DNA of 64,000 bases from Moraxella oculi (GTDB taxonomy: Bacteria > Pseudomonadota > Gammaproteobacteria > Pseudomonadales > Moraxellaceae), in the NCBI RefSeq assembly GCF_023336735.1, contig NZ_JAMBAQ010000008.1, positions 26,510-90,509 of the forward strand. The letters run 5' to 3'. The notes below the pieces were generated by a model. The model did not search any database and had not been told where the DNA came from. It worked only from the letters and a program-made list of their open reading frames with translations. Position 1 is the stretch's first letter, and each line of letters opens with the position of its first letter. Shown piece by piece: positions 8,856 through 17,349 of this stretch. A program made the position numbers and the translations under genes.

Positions 8856-9640
8856 TGATGAGTAAATTGACATAGCCTAACATCATCACTCATCAACCCA
8901 ATGACGGCAGACACTTTGCCGTCATCAGATCGCCAATCGCCCAGTACCAATCTTTTTTTTGGATCTGCGTCATGCATAGCTGGGCGATGGGTGTGCCCAT
9001 GTATTAAGACATCGCAAGTATGCCACGCTTTTGTTACTGCGTGGTGATTGACATCCATGATGACGGCGGCTTTTTGAGCCTTATCCTTGGTGGATTTGGC
9101 TGTGATGGCTTGAGAAATCTTGCGACGACGGCTTAATGGCTGCTTTAATAAGAGCCATGTGATGATGGGGTGCTGAATAATCGTACGATAGCGTTGATAT
9201 TTTTTGTCATCGGTGCATAAGCGATCGCCGTGCTCCAGACGGTATGTGATATCTGTGTGTAAAAAATGCGGTTCTTTGATGAGCTTGCCACCAAATTCAT
9301 CGCACAGCCCCTGACGAATGGCAAAATCACGATTGCCATGCATGACAAAAATGGTGGTTTTGTCGGAGAGCTGTTGTAGGGCAAGTATGGCAGGTGTCAG
9401 CCAATGTGCTTGCCGATCACTGGCTGTGAGTGTCAGGTAGTCGTCATCACCAATCCAACCATCCAGCCAATCACCTAAGATATAAAGACTGTGCAGATTG
9501 GGTAGGACGGATAAATCTTTTAATAATGCCACAAACGCCGCAGACAAAGCAGGGGTGTTATTTGATAGGTGTAAATCAGAGATGAATACTGCCTTAATCT
9601 CATGGGGGCGTGTGGTCAAGAGGTGGTCAAAGCGTTGCAT
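8852..9640 (-). CDS. lpxH: UDP-2,3-diacylglucosamine diphosphatase LpxH
   Basis: Calcineurin-like metallophosphoesterase of 262 residues that hydrolyses UDP-2,3-diacylglucosamine to lipid X in lipid A synthesis at the inner membrane. The metal-binding motifs are all visible: FISDLHLSNNTP, GDWLDGWIGDDD, MHGNRDF, LEHGDRLC and HGHTHRP. Length and motif order match LpxH rather than generic phosphoesterases. It follows ppiB on the same strand, but a strong hairpin lies between them. Confidence 0.93.
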   Translation of the reverse strand: MQRFDHLLTTRPHEIKAVFISDLHLSNNTPALSAAFVALLKDLSVLPNLHSLYILGDWLDGWIGDDDYLTLTASDRQAHWLTPAILALQQLSDKTTIFVMHGNRDFAIRQGLCDEFGGKLIKEPHFLHTDITYRLEHGDRLCTDDKKYQRYRTIIQHPIITWLLLKQPLSRRRKISQAITAKSTKDKAQKAAVIMDVNHHAVTKAWHTCDVLIHGHTHRPAMHDADPKKRLVLGDWRSDDGKVSAVIGLMSDDVRLCQFTHH

Positions 9641-9653
9641 GAAAATATGCCAT

Positions 9654-9680
9654 AATAAGGGCGAGAGTTTCGCCCTTATT
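9654..9680 (-). terminator. hairpin between ppiB and lpxH
   Basis: A perfect 10-bp stem (AATAAGGGCG / CGCCCTTATT) with a 7-base loop lies in the 51 bp between ppiB and lpxH. No long T-run follows on the minus strand, so it may attenuate rather than fully terminate. Confidence 0.55.
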
Positions 9681-9691
9681 GGTGAGGTGGG

Positions 9692-10207
9692 TTATTTTGA
9701 GATGATTTTGGCAGAGTTGATGACGATTGGCGTGGTTGGTACATCGGCATGGTAGCCATGACGGCCTGTTTGCACGGCTTTTATTTTATTTACCACATCC
9801 ATGCCTTCGGCAACCTTACCAAAGACGGCATAACCCCACCCTTGTAGTGTTGGGCTTGAATGATTTAGGAAATTGTTGTCTTTGACATTGATAAAAAACT
9901 GAGTAGTGGCTGAGTGTGGGTCATTCGTGCGAGCCATGGCAATCGTACCAGCGTCATTTTTTAGACCGTTATCAGCTTCATTTTTGATTGGTGTGCCGGT
10001 GCGTTTTTCATTCATGTTGATGTCCATGCCACCACCTTGAATCATAAAACCGTCAATCACACGGTGAAAGATTGTGCCATCATAATGACCGTTTTCAACA
10101 TAGTCTAAAAAATTAGCGACTGTCATGGGGGCTTTTTCAGCATTTAATTCAATCACGATGGCACCGTGAGTGGTGTCAAGTTCTACTACTGGCATGTTCA
10201 TGAGCAT
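9692..10207 (-). CDS. ppiB: peptidyl-prolyl cis-trans isomerase, cyclophilin type
   Basis: Cytoplasmic cyclophilin of up to 171 residues, without signal peptide. The family motifs [41 protein letters not shown] and [15 protein letters not shown] are present, including the catalytic Arg in FHRVI. A second ATG four codons in (giving [17 protein letters not shown]) is an equally good start. It helps proline-limited protein folding. It is divergent from glnS, with about 220 bp between them. Confidence 0.93.
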   Translation of the reverse strand: MLMNMPVVELDTTHGAIVIELNAEKAPMTVANFLDYVENGHYDGTIFHRVIDGFMIQGGGMDINMNEKRTGTPIKNEADNGLKNDAGTIAMARTNDPHSATTQFFINVKDNNFLNHSSPTLQGWGYAVFGKVAEGMDVVNKIKAVQTGRHGYHADVPTTPIVINSAKIISK

Positions 10208-10429
10208 TCCTTAAAAAATTAAACAGTAAGATGCTAGAGGTTTAAAATAAATTATTGTTATTATAACAAAATTTTTTAAAAAAAGGGTGATGAATAAAGT
10301 CGACTTGACAAAATATGATGACTGATAAAAATGCCATTGATATCTTGATGCAGAAATTTTGGCAAATCGTCAACTTTCATTAAAATTATGCTAGAATAAG
10401 ATGGCTGATTATTTTTAATGTAGGTTAAA

Positions 10430-12190
10430 ATGATGACTGACAACGCACCCACAAAAAACAATTTCATTTTACAAATCATTCGTGATGACTTGGCTTCTGG
10501 CAAACATGATGTCATCACCACGCGTTTCCCACCCGAGCCAAATGGCTTTTTGCACATCGGTCATGTTAAGTCCATTTGTCTAAATTTTGGCGTGGCCAAT
10601 GAGTTTGGGGGTGCGTGTCATTTGCGTTTTGATGACACCAATCCAACCGCTGAAAAGCAAGACTATGTCAACAGTATTAAAGAAGATGTTGAATGGCTTG
10701 GTTTTAAGTGGGCAGGGGAGGTGCGTTACGCATCACACTATTTCGATCAATTATATGCATGGGCAATCAAATTGATCAAGCAAGGCGATGCGTATGTGGA
10801 TTTGCAGACGCCAGAGCAAATCCGTGAACATCGTGGTGGATTTGGCAAGCCTTCGGTAGAATCGCCACAGCGCAATGCTAGCATTGAGGAAAATTTGGCT
10901 CGCTTTGATGACATGAAAAACGGCAAATATCAAGAAGGTGAGGCGGTATTACGCGCTAAGATTGACATGAACCATGCCAACATGAACATGAGAGATCCCA
11001 TCATTTATCGTGTCATGTTTGCCCATCATCATCAAACAGGCGATGAATGGTGTATCTATCCAATGTATGATTATGCTCACCCACTGTCTGATGCGATAGA
11101 GAACATCACGCATTCCTTATGTACGCTTGAATTCGAGGATCACCGTCCTTTTTATAATTGGGTGGTGGATAAAGTCGGTTTTGTCAAGCCTCCACACCAA
11201 TACGAATTTAGCCGTCTTAACATTGAGCGTACATTAACATCCAAGCGTAAACTAAAAAGACTTGTGGATATGGGCGTGGTGTCAGGTTGGGACGATCCAC
11301 GAATGCCGACTGTGGCAGGCATGAGACGCCGTGGCTACCCTGCGGCGGGCTTGCGTGATTTTTGTGAGCGATTGGGTACTTCTAAGGCAGAGGGCTTGGT
11401 GGATTTTCGTCAGCTGGAATTTAGTGTCAGAAATGCTCTTGAAAATACCACTGCACGAGGCATGGCAGTACTTCGACCACTTAAGGTTACCATCAAAAAT
11501 TTTGAAGAGGCAGTCGCCGATTTTGAACATCTAAAAAAACAAACAGTCAAGGCTCGCTTAGATGATGGTGTATTGTGGCTTTCTCAACCTAAGCACCCAA
11601 GCATGGACATGGGGGAGCGGGAGATTCCATTCACCAAACAGATTTATATTGATAAAACAGACTTTGAAGTCAATCCGCCAGCAGGCTATAAACGCTTGTC
11701 GCCCCAGAATAATGAAATTCGCCTGCGTAACAGCTATATACTCAAAGTTGAGGAGCATGTTACCAATGACGCAGGTGAGGTGGTGGAGCTTTTGGCAACC
11801 ATCGACCCTAAAACCTTAGGTAATAATCCAGAGGGTCGTAAGGTCAAAGGTGTGATTCACTGGGTGTCAGCGACGCATGGTGTGGATGCTGTGGTGCGTG
11901 TGTATGATCATCTGCTCTTAGAGGATGATGAAGCCAATACTCAGATAATGTTGAGCGAAAAAGACATGTTGGATGTGGATACGGATGCCGATACTTTATG
12001 GATTAAGCAGCATTTAAATCCACAATCACTGATTGTTTATCAGGCGGTGGTAGAGCCATCATTGGCAGATGTGGCTATGGGCGATCGCTTTCAATTTGAG
12101 CGTGAGGGATACTTTGTGGCAGACAGCGTTGAGTTTACCAAGCAGTTGCCTGTGTATAATCAAATCGTCAGTCTCAAAGATGGCTTTTAG
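10430..12190 (+). CDS. glnS: glutaminyl-tRNA synthetase
   Basis: Class I aminoacyl-tRNA synthetase of 586 residues that charges tRNA-Gln. The HIGH motif is FPPEPNGFLHIGHVKSI, followed by RFDDTNP, and the KMSKS-equivalent is LTSKRKLKRLV. The C-terminal beta-barrel anticodon-binding region includes VKGVIHWVSA. The first two codons are both ATG (10430 and 10433). It is slightly longer than the E. coli enzyme (about 554 residues). A strong terminator follows, so it appears to be a single-gene unit. Confidence 0.96.
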   Translation: MMTDNAPTKNNFILQIIRDDLASGKHDVITTRFPPEPNGFLHIGHVKSICLNFGVANEFGGACHLRFDDTNPTAEKQDYVNSIKEDVEWLGFKWAGEVRYASHYFDQLYAWAIKLIKQGDAYVDLQTPEQIREHRGGFGKPSVESPQRNASIEENLARFDDMKNGKYQEGEAVLRAKIDMNHANMNMRDPIIYRVMFAHHHQTGDEWCIYPMYDYAHPLSDAIENITHSLCTLEFEDHRPFYNWVVDKVGFVKPPHQYEFSRLNIERTLTSKRKLKRLVDMGVVSGWDDPRMPTVAGMRRRGYPAAGLRDFCERLGTSKAEGLVDFRQLEFSVRNALENTTARGMAVLRPLKVTIKNFEEAVADFEHLKKQTVKARLDDGVLWLSQPKHPSMDMGEREIPFTKQIYIDKTDFEVNPPAGYKRLSPQNNEIRLRNSYILKVEEHVTNDAGEVVELLATIDPKTLGNNPEGRKVKGVIHWVSATHGVDAVVRVYDHLLLEDDEANTQIMLSEKDMLDVDTDADTLWIKQHLNPQSLIVYQAVVEPSLADVAMGDRFQFEREGYFVADSVEFTKQLPVYNQIVSLKDGF

Positions 12191-12208
12191 TCAATGTCTT
12201 AGAGTAAT

Positions 12209-12235
12209 AACCGCAATTTCATGTTGCGGTTTTTT
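12209..12235 (+). terminator. rho-independent terminator of glnS
   Basis: The stem AACCGCAA / TTGCGGTT with a 7-base loop is followed by TTTTT, 18 bp after the glnS stop. Confidence 0.85.
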
Positions 12236-12403
12236 ATTGGGCCTGTTGTTCAAGTTGTCATCTTTTAGATCATGTGGGGATTTTTGTCAATTTAAAGTCA
12301 AGTTAAAAATGCTTTGGCATTTGGCAGATATGCAAAACTGATGCGTAAAAACCGTAAATGTGATAAAGTAGTGAACCAATAAGACATGATAAGAGTATGA
12401 ATA

Positions 12404-13345
12404 ATGAAAATTTTATTGGCCAATCCACGAGGGTTTTGTGCAGGCGTGGATCGAGCGATTGCGATTGTCAATGAGGCGTTACGCCGTTTTAATCCACCCA
12501 TCTATGTGCGACATGAAGTGGTTCATAATAAATTTGTTGTTGAGGATCTTGCCAGTCGTGGAGCGATATTTGTTGAGGAGTTGGATGAAGTGCCTGATGG
12601 GGCAATCGTCATTTTTTCGGCACATGGCGTATCAAAGGCGGTTGAAGATGAAGCGGCTCGCCGTGATTTGACTGTGTTTGATGCGACTTGCCCATTGGTA
12701 ACAAAGGTGCATATTGAGGTGGGGAAATTTGCCAAAGAGGGCATGGATGCTATCTTGATTGGTCATGCAGGACATCCTGAGGTTGAAGGAACGATGGGCA
12801 GATTTGACACCAGTTTTGGTGGTCGTATTCATTTGGTTGAAGACGCCGATGATGTGGCAAACTTGACTTTTGATGAAGGTAGGGAGCTTGCATTTGTTAC
12901 GCAGACCACCTTGTCGATGGATGATACGGCAGTGGTGATCGACGCCTTAAAAGATAAATTTCCAAAAATCAATGCGCCTCGCAAGGATGACATTTGCTAT
13001 GCGACACAAAACCGCCAAGATGCGGTTAAATCTTTGGCCAAACAATGTCAAATCGTCTTAGTGGTTGGCAGCCCCAATTCTAGTAACTCAAACCGACTAA
13101 GGGAGCTGGCTGAAAGACTGGGCTCAAAGGCGTACTTGATTGACAATGCCAGCCAAATGGATAAAGCCTGGTTTGATGGCGTGGCGGCAATAGGTGTAAC
13201 CGCCGGGGCATCTGCACCAGAAATTTTAATTCAAGAAGTGCTAGATACTTTACAGTCGTGGGGAGCAGATTCTCCCATAGAGCTTGGTGGTATTGAAGAG
13301 AGCGTAACTTTTAGTTTGCCTAAGACATTGCGCGGTCAATCTTAG
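12404..13345 (+). CDS. ispH: 4-hydroxy-3-methylbut-2-enyl diphosphate reductase
   Basis: Last enzyme of the MEP isoprenoid pathway, making IPP and DMAPP with a [4Fe-4S] cluster. The three cluster ligands are Cys12 ([13 protein letters not shown]), Cys96 (DATCPLVTK) and Cys198 ([10 protein letters not shown]). The VTAGASAPE segment and 313-residue length are typical. recJ follows directly, so the two may be cotranscribed. The MEP end product feeds ispB, also in this window. Confidence 0.97.
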   Translation: MKILLANPRGFCAGVDRAIAIVNEALRRFNPPIYVRHEVVHNKFVVEDLASRGAIFVEELDEVPDGAIVIFSAHGVSKAVEDEAARRDLTVFDATCPLVTKVHIEVGKFAKEGMDAILIGHAGHPEVEGTMGRFDTSFGGRIHLVEDADDVANLTFDEGRELAFVTQTTLSMDDTAVVIDALKDKFPKINAPRKDDICYATQNRQDAVKSLAKQCQIVLVVGSPNSSNSNRLRELAERLGSKAYLIDNASQMDKAWFDGVAAIGVTAGASAPEILIQEVLDTLQSWGADSPIELGGIEESVTFSLPKTLRGQS

Positions 13346-13390
13346 TTGATGAGTGTATCATCATTGGTAAAAATGAATAATAAGAAGATT

Positions 13391-15154
13391 ATGACAAAGC
13401 TTAATTTATCACCGCGATGGATAGGTGATATTGATGATGATTTGATAAAAAAGCTCGGTTCAAAGACACTGTCTCGTGTGTTTTTGGCTCGTGGCATTCA
13501 TGATGTTGGCATGCTAGACACTTCGGTAGGAGGCTTGTTGCCAGCAGGGGGGTTGTTAGGGCTTGAAGAAGCGGCCAAACTTATTGATGAAGCCATTGAT
13601 TGTCAACGAATTTTAATTATTGGTGATTTTGATTGCGATGGGGCAACCTCTACCGCCTTGATGGTGCGTTGTTTAAGAGAAATGGGGGCTGATGTTCATT
13701 TTCTCGTTCCTGACCGTTTTAAGTTTGGTCATGGCTTGACACCAGAAATTGTCAGTGTCGGTGCGGCACAGTTTGATCCAAAACTCATCATTACCGTGGA
13801 TAATGGGATTTCGAGTCATGAAGGCGTACAAAAAGCTCATGAGTTAGGCATTGAGGTCATCATCACTGATCACCATTTAACCACCAAGCCATCACCAAAT
13901 GCGGCCGCTGTCGTCAATCCCAATCAGCAGGGCTGTCATTTTGCAAGTAAGTCATTGGTTGGGGTTGGTGTGGCGTTTTATGTGATGGGTCGCGTTGCTC
14001 GACTTCGTAAGCAGGCGGGTAAAAGGACGACAAGCGTCGCTAAATACTTGGATTTGGTTGCTTTGGGCACGGTGGCAGATGTTGGCACGCTTGACCACAA
14101 CAATCGCATTTTGGTTACGCATGGGGTGAATGCCATTCGTGGCGGGCGTGCTTGCCACGGCGTGCTTGCCATCTTAGAGCAAGCTGGGCGAGATCATGAA
14201 AAAATCAGTAGTGATGATTTGGGCTTTGCAATCGCACCTCGCATCAATGCCGCTGGTCGGATGGAAAACATGCGAACGGGAGTGGAGTGCTTGTTGGCAG
14301 ATGATTGGAGTGCGGCACACACATTGGCATTGAAACTTAATAAATTAAATCACTCTCGTCGAGCGATTGAGATGCAAATGCGAGACGAGGCTGGTCAAAT
14401 CATTCACGACTTACATCTTGGTTCTGATGATAAGCTGCCTCGATCAATCATCTTGCATCAAGACGGCTGGCATCAGGGTGTGATTGGTATTGTGGCAGGG
14501 CGTATCAAAGAGCGTCTGTATCGCCCAACCATCGTATTTGCTCCTGCCGATACAAATAAGACGGGTGATGATGACTTCATCAAAGGCTCAGCACGCTCAA
14601 TTGCTGGGGTGCATATTCGTGATGCGATTGAGGCGGTGGCAATCACTCATCCTCATCTGATCGCTCATTTTGGTGGGCATGCGATGGCGGCTGGCTTGAC
14701 GATTAAAAAATCTCATTTTGAAGCGTTTAGGTCGGCTTTTTTAAAAGTCATGGAAAATTTTGATGAATCAGTGTTTAAGGAAGAGCAGTTTACAGATGGT
14801 GAATTAACCCCTGAAGATTTTAGCCTAAGTTTTGCCCAAAGGCTTAAAGACATCAGTGTGTGGGGCAATGGGTTTGCACCGCCAGCGTTTGATGGTATGT
14901 TTGAGGTGCTTAATTTTCGAGTGATGAAAGATAAACACCTAAAACTGACGCTACGCTTGTCTTGTGTGCAATATCCAATAGATGCCATTTGGTTTAATTA
15001 TGATGATAAAAAATGGGATTACCGTGCAAGCTTTGTGCATGTCTTATACACCATCGATATTAATGAATGGCAAGGCAATCAAATCCTACAACTGGTGATC
15101 AAAGATCTTGCGGTTAATCAAATCGTTCCGATGGCACCAGTGAAAAATACTTAA
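13391..15154 (+). CDS. recJ: single-stranded-DNA-specific exonuclease RecJ
   Basis: 5'-3' exonuclease on single-stranded DNA in recombination and mismatch repair. The DHH-family motifs are visible: IIGDFDCDGATSTALM, VDNGISSHEG, ITDHHLTTKPSP and LGTVADVGTL, plus the DHHA1 motif FGGHAMAAGLTI. From the ATG at 13391 the protein is 587 residues (MTKLNLSPRW...). An upstream in-frame TTG/ATG at 13346 would add 15 residues and abut the ispH stop. The shorter start aligns better with RecJ family N-termini, but this is not certain. Confidence 0.94.
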   Translation: MTKLNLSPRWIGDIDDDLIKKLGSKTLSRVFLARGIHDVGMLDTSVGGLLPAGGLLGLEEAAKLIDEAIDCQRILIIGDFDCDGATSTALMVRCLREMGADVHFLVPDRFKFGHGLTPEIVSVGAAQFDPKLIITVDNGISSHEGVQKAHELGIEVIITDHHLTTKPSPNAAAVVNPNQQGCHFASKSLVGVGVAFYVMGRVARLRKQAGKRTTSVAKYLDLVALGTVADVGTLDHNNRILVTHGVNAIRGGRACHGVLAILEQAGRDHEKISSDDLGFAIAPRINAAGRMENMRTGVECLLADDWSAAHTLALKLNKLNHSRRAIEMQMRDEAGQIIHDLHLGSDDKLPRSIILHQDGWHQGVIGIVAGRIKERLYRPTIVFAPADTNKTGDDDFIKGSARSIAGVHIRDAIEAVAITHPHLIAHFGGHAMAAGLTIKKSHFEAFRSAFLKVMENFDESVFKEEQFTDGELTPEDFSLSFAQRLKDISVWGNGFAPPAFDGMFEVLNFRVMKDKHLKLTLRLSCVQYPIDAIWFNYDDKKWDYRASFVHVLYTIDINEWQGNQILQLVIKDLAVNQIVPMAPVKNT

Positions 15155-15194
15155 GTACTCAAACCGACTAAGAATAAGATTAAGAATTTTCAGA

Positions 15195-15240
15195 ATTCAT
15201 GATGGTTTGAGGCTTGGATCAACATCAAGCCATCATGAAT
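15195..15240. repeat. imperfect long hairpin downstream of recJ
   Basis: The arm ATTCATGATGG (15195-15205) returns as CCATCATGAAT near 15230-15240, with an inner GGCTTG/CAAGCC alternative pairing. No T-run follows, so it is not a classic terminator. It may stabilise the recJ mRNA end. Confidence 0.45.
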
Positions 15241-15273
15241 AAGAGAAGATTTTGGGATTTTTATGCGGCAAGC

Positions 15274-15310
15274 AAAAAAATACCCTCTTTTTAATAAAAG
15301 AGAGTATTTT
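15274..15310 (-). terminator. terminator of the tRNA cluster
   Basis: The near-perfect stem AAATACCCTCTTTT / AAAAGAGAGTATTT (one mismatch) has a run of T on the minus strand. It lies just beyond the last (Asn) tRNA of the leftward-reading cluster. Confidence 0.75.
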
Positions 15311-15316
15311 ATAATA

Positions 15317-15392
15317 TGGCTCCCCAACCTGGGCTCGAACCAGGGACACACGGATTAACAGTCCGATGCTCTACCGACTGAGCTATTGGGGA
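15317..15392 (-). tRNA. tRNA-Asn (GTT)
   Basis: The minus-strand cloverleaf of 76 nt has acceptor TCCCCAA / TTGGGGA, anticodon stem CGGA/TCCG with loop CTGTTAA (anticodon GTT), T-loop GGTTCGAGCC and an encoded CCA. It is last in a three-tRNA cluster. Confidence 0.95.
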
Positions 15393-15430
15393 ATGATTTC
15401 ATTCTTTAAATCATCGGTTCATTTAAAGAA

Positions 15431-15506
15431 TGGTGGGTCGTGCAGGATTCGAACCTGCGACCAATTGATTAAAAGTCAACTGCTCTACCAACTGAGCTAA
15501 CGACCC
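15431..15506 (-). tRNA. tRNA-Lys (TTT), copy 1
   Basis: 76-nt cloverleaf with acceptor GGGTCGT / ACGACCC, anticodon loop CTTTTAA (anticodon TTT), T-loop GGTTCGAATCC and an encoded CCA. It is identical to the copy at 15581. Confidence 0.96.
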
Positions 15507-15580
15507 AATGTGTGTTGATTATTATACCAGATAATTTCAACTTTGCAAGTATTTTTTTTAAATACTTATTATTAGGATGT

Positions 15581-15656
15581 TGGTGGGTCGTGCAGGATTC
15601 GAACCTGCGACCAATTGATTAAAAGTCAACTGCTCTACCAACTGAGCTAACGACCC
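15581..15656 (-). tRNA. tRNA-Lys (TTT), copy 2
   Basis: Identical 76-nt duplicate of the neighbouring tRNA-Lys, with different spacer sequence. It is the promoter-proximal member of the cluster. Confidence 0.96.
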
Positions 15657-15815
15657 TCATCGCTAATGTGGTGCGTATTATACAGGATATTTTTTATATT
15701 GCAAGCATTTTTTTTAATTATTTATGAATAAAAATGTGGCATGAAGTGAAAATCGCAGTTTTTACTGCATATTGGGTGTTTTTTTTTGTGATTATTTTAA
15801 AAAATGCCATGTGAA

Positions 15816-16820
15816 TTAACCCATGAATGAATGCCCAAGACACATGGATAGGACAAGCTGTTGTAGCAAATGCCACACATCACCATCTTTGATGCCTTTG
15901 ATGGTTTTGTCAATGTTAAATATGATTGATTGCCATCTTTGATTGTCTGCAAGCGAAGTTCGCCGAGAGGCATTTGTATATAGTGTGATTTTATTGCGCC
16001 AAATGCCTAACTGGTGAGGTTGTTTGCCAGTTTGAATCTGCATGAGGAGCCTTGCGTCTTTATTGAGATTCCATAAGATAATGCTTGGTGCAATGTCGGC
16101 GGTTTTTAGATGGGTTAGGATTTGCAATGCTTTTGTTGTATTGCCTGCTAAGATGGCATCAGACAGGTCAAATATGCTAAAAGTCGCACCATCAATCAGG
16201 CAGGTGGTCAGTTTCGTTTCATTAATGGTGTCATGTGGATATGATAATGATAATCGCCATAGGTTTTGATGAGCAGCGAGCAGATTGTTTTGAGTATGAG
16301 AAAGTAGTAACTCCCAAGCATGATCGTTGAGCGTGATGCCAAAATGCTTGGCCTGAATTTGTAACAATTCACGACGCATGCGTTCATCACGGATGTTACC
16401 GTCAATGACCAATCCGTATTGATCAAACAGGCGAATCGCATGACTGGCAAGGGATTTTTTATCTTGCTTTGGTAAGCACCAAATCAAGTGGTGCGGGGTG
16501 TCTTTGGCGATGCGTTCAAGGGTTGAAAGCGTGTTGCTGTCTGCTTTTGGCTTATGATTTCCTGTAACGATGATGGCACTGGCATCACCAAACAGACTAA
16601 GACTATCTAATTCAAAAATGACCTCGTGCCATGATTGATGGCTGCTTAGCTCAATGCGTTTGATGACTTGCTGATGCTTTTGCCAAAACGGTCGACATGC
16701 ATCAATCAGCCATTGCGTAGTCAATGGCTCATCGCCATGAATGAGCCAAAAACCCAACAAGGGCGTCGCTGACTGTGTGTTTAATAGCTGGGCAAATAAA
16801 GATGAGAAAGGCTGCTGCAT
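15816..16820 (-). CDS. holA: DNA polymerase III delta subunit
   Basis: Clamp-loader delta subunit, 334 residues, which opens the beta sliding clamp. The family pattern LLGFWLIHGDEPLTTQWLIDACRPFW at the N-terminus, DSLSLFGDASAIIVTGNHKP and HHLIWCLPKQDKKS fit HolA; a Walker motif is absent, as expected. It is the last gene of the leuS-lptE-holA cluster on the minus strand, an arrangement common in gammaproteobacteria. Confidence 0.92.
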   Translation of the reverse strand: MQQPFSSLFAQLLNTQSATPLLGFWLIHGDEPLTTQWLIDACRPFWQKHQQVIKRIELSSHQSWHEVIFELDSLSLFGDASAIIVTGNHKPKADSNTLSTLERIAKDTPHHLIWCLPKQDKKSLASHAIRLFDQYGLVIDGNIRDERMRRELLQIQAKHFGITLNDHAWELLLSHTQNNLLAAHQNLWRLSLSYPHDTINETKLTTCLIDGATFSIFDLSDAILAGNTTKALQILTHLKTADIAPSIILWNLNKDARLLMQIQTGKQPHQLGIWRNKITLYTNASRRTSLADNQRWQSIIFNIDKTIKGIKDGDVWHLLQQLVLSMCLGHSFMG

Positions 16821-16843
16821 GGCTGATGCTTTTTTTAGAGCTT

Positions 16844-17332
16844 TTAGGGTGATTTGGCTTTGGCGTAATACTGCTCGGCAATACGCTGTGCCAAATGATC
16901 ATACAGCCATGTCTTGGTTTTCTCGCCTTGCTGATCGACAGTAGCGACACTGGCTTCATTATATTGATAGCTTTGCTCAACTTGCATGGGAATGCTACTG
17001 ATGTCATCTCCTATGGCATAGCTGACGGTAGCTGACAGCACAAGACGCACTTCGGTCAGCGTGCCAACAAGCTGATAGCGACGCAATTGCACACGATCAA
17101 TGCGAATGCTATTGGTGGAATCTGCTTGATGAATGATGGCAAGCGATTGTAGCTGCTTAATTAACGGTTGTTTTAGCCCAAGTGCGGTGCGATCGTCTGG
17201 CAGTTTGATGGTAACATTGGCATGAGCAGGGCTTAACTGAGTAGGTTGTGTGCTACCACGCAAGGCAAAACCACAAGCACCAAGACCTGTGGTCATTACC
17301 ATGATGCTGGCAAGCATTAAGATTTTTTTCAT
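16844..17332 (-). CDS. lptE: LPS-assembly lipoprotein LptE
   Basis: Outer-membrane lipoprotein of 162 residues that plugs LptD and helps place LPS in the outer leaflet. A signal peptide with lipobox LGAC (Cys20) is followed by GFALRGSTQPTQLSP, the usual LptE N-terminal strand (GFxLRG). Low conservation is normal in this family; the position between leuS and holA confirms the call. Confidence 0.92.
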   Translation of the reverse strand: MKKILMLASIMVMTTGLGACGFALRGSTQPTQLSPAHANVTIKLPDDRTALGLKQPLIKQLQSLAIIHQADSTNSIRIDRVQLRRYQLVGTLTEVRLVLSATVSYAIGDDISSIPMQVEQSYQYNEASVATVDQQGEKTKTWLYDHLAQRIAEQYYAKAKSP

Positions 17333-17349
17333 GAATCAATCCTAGATGA

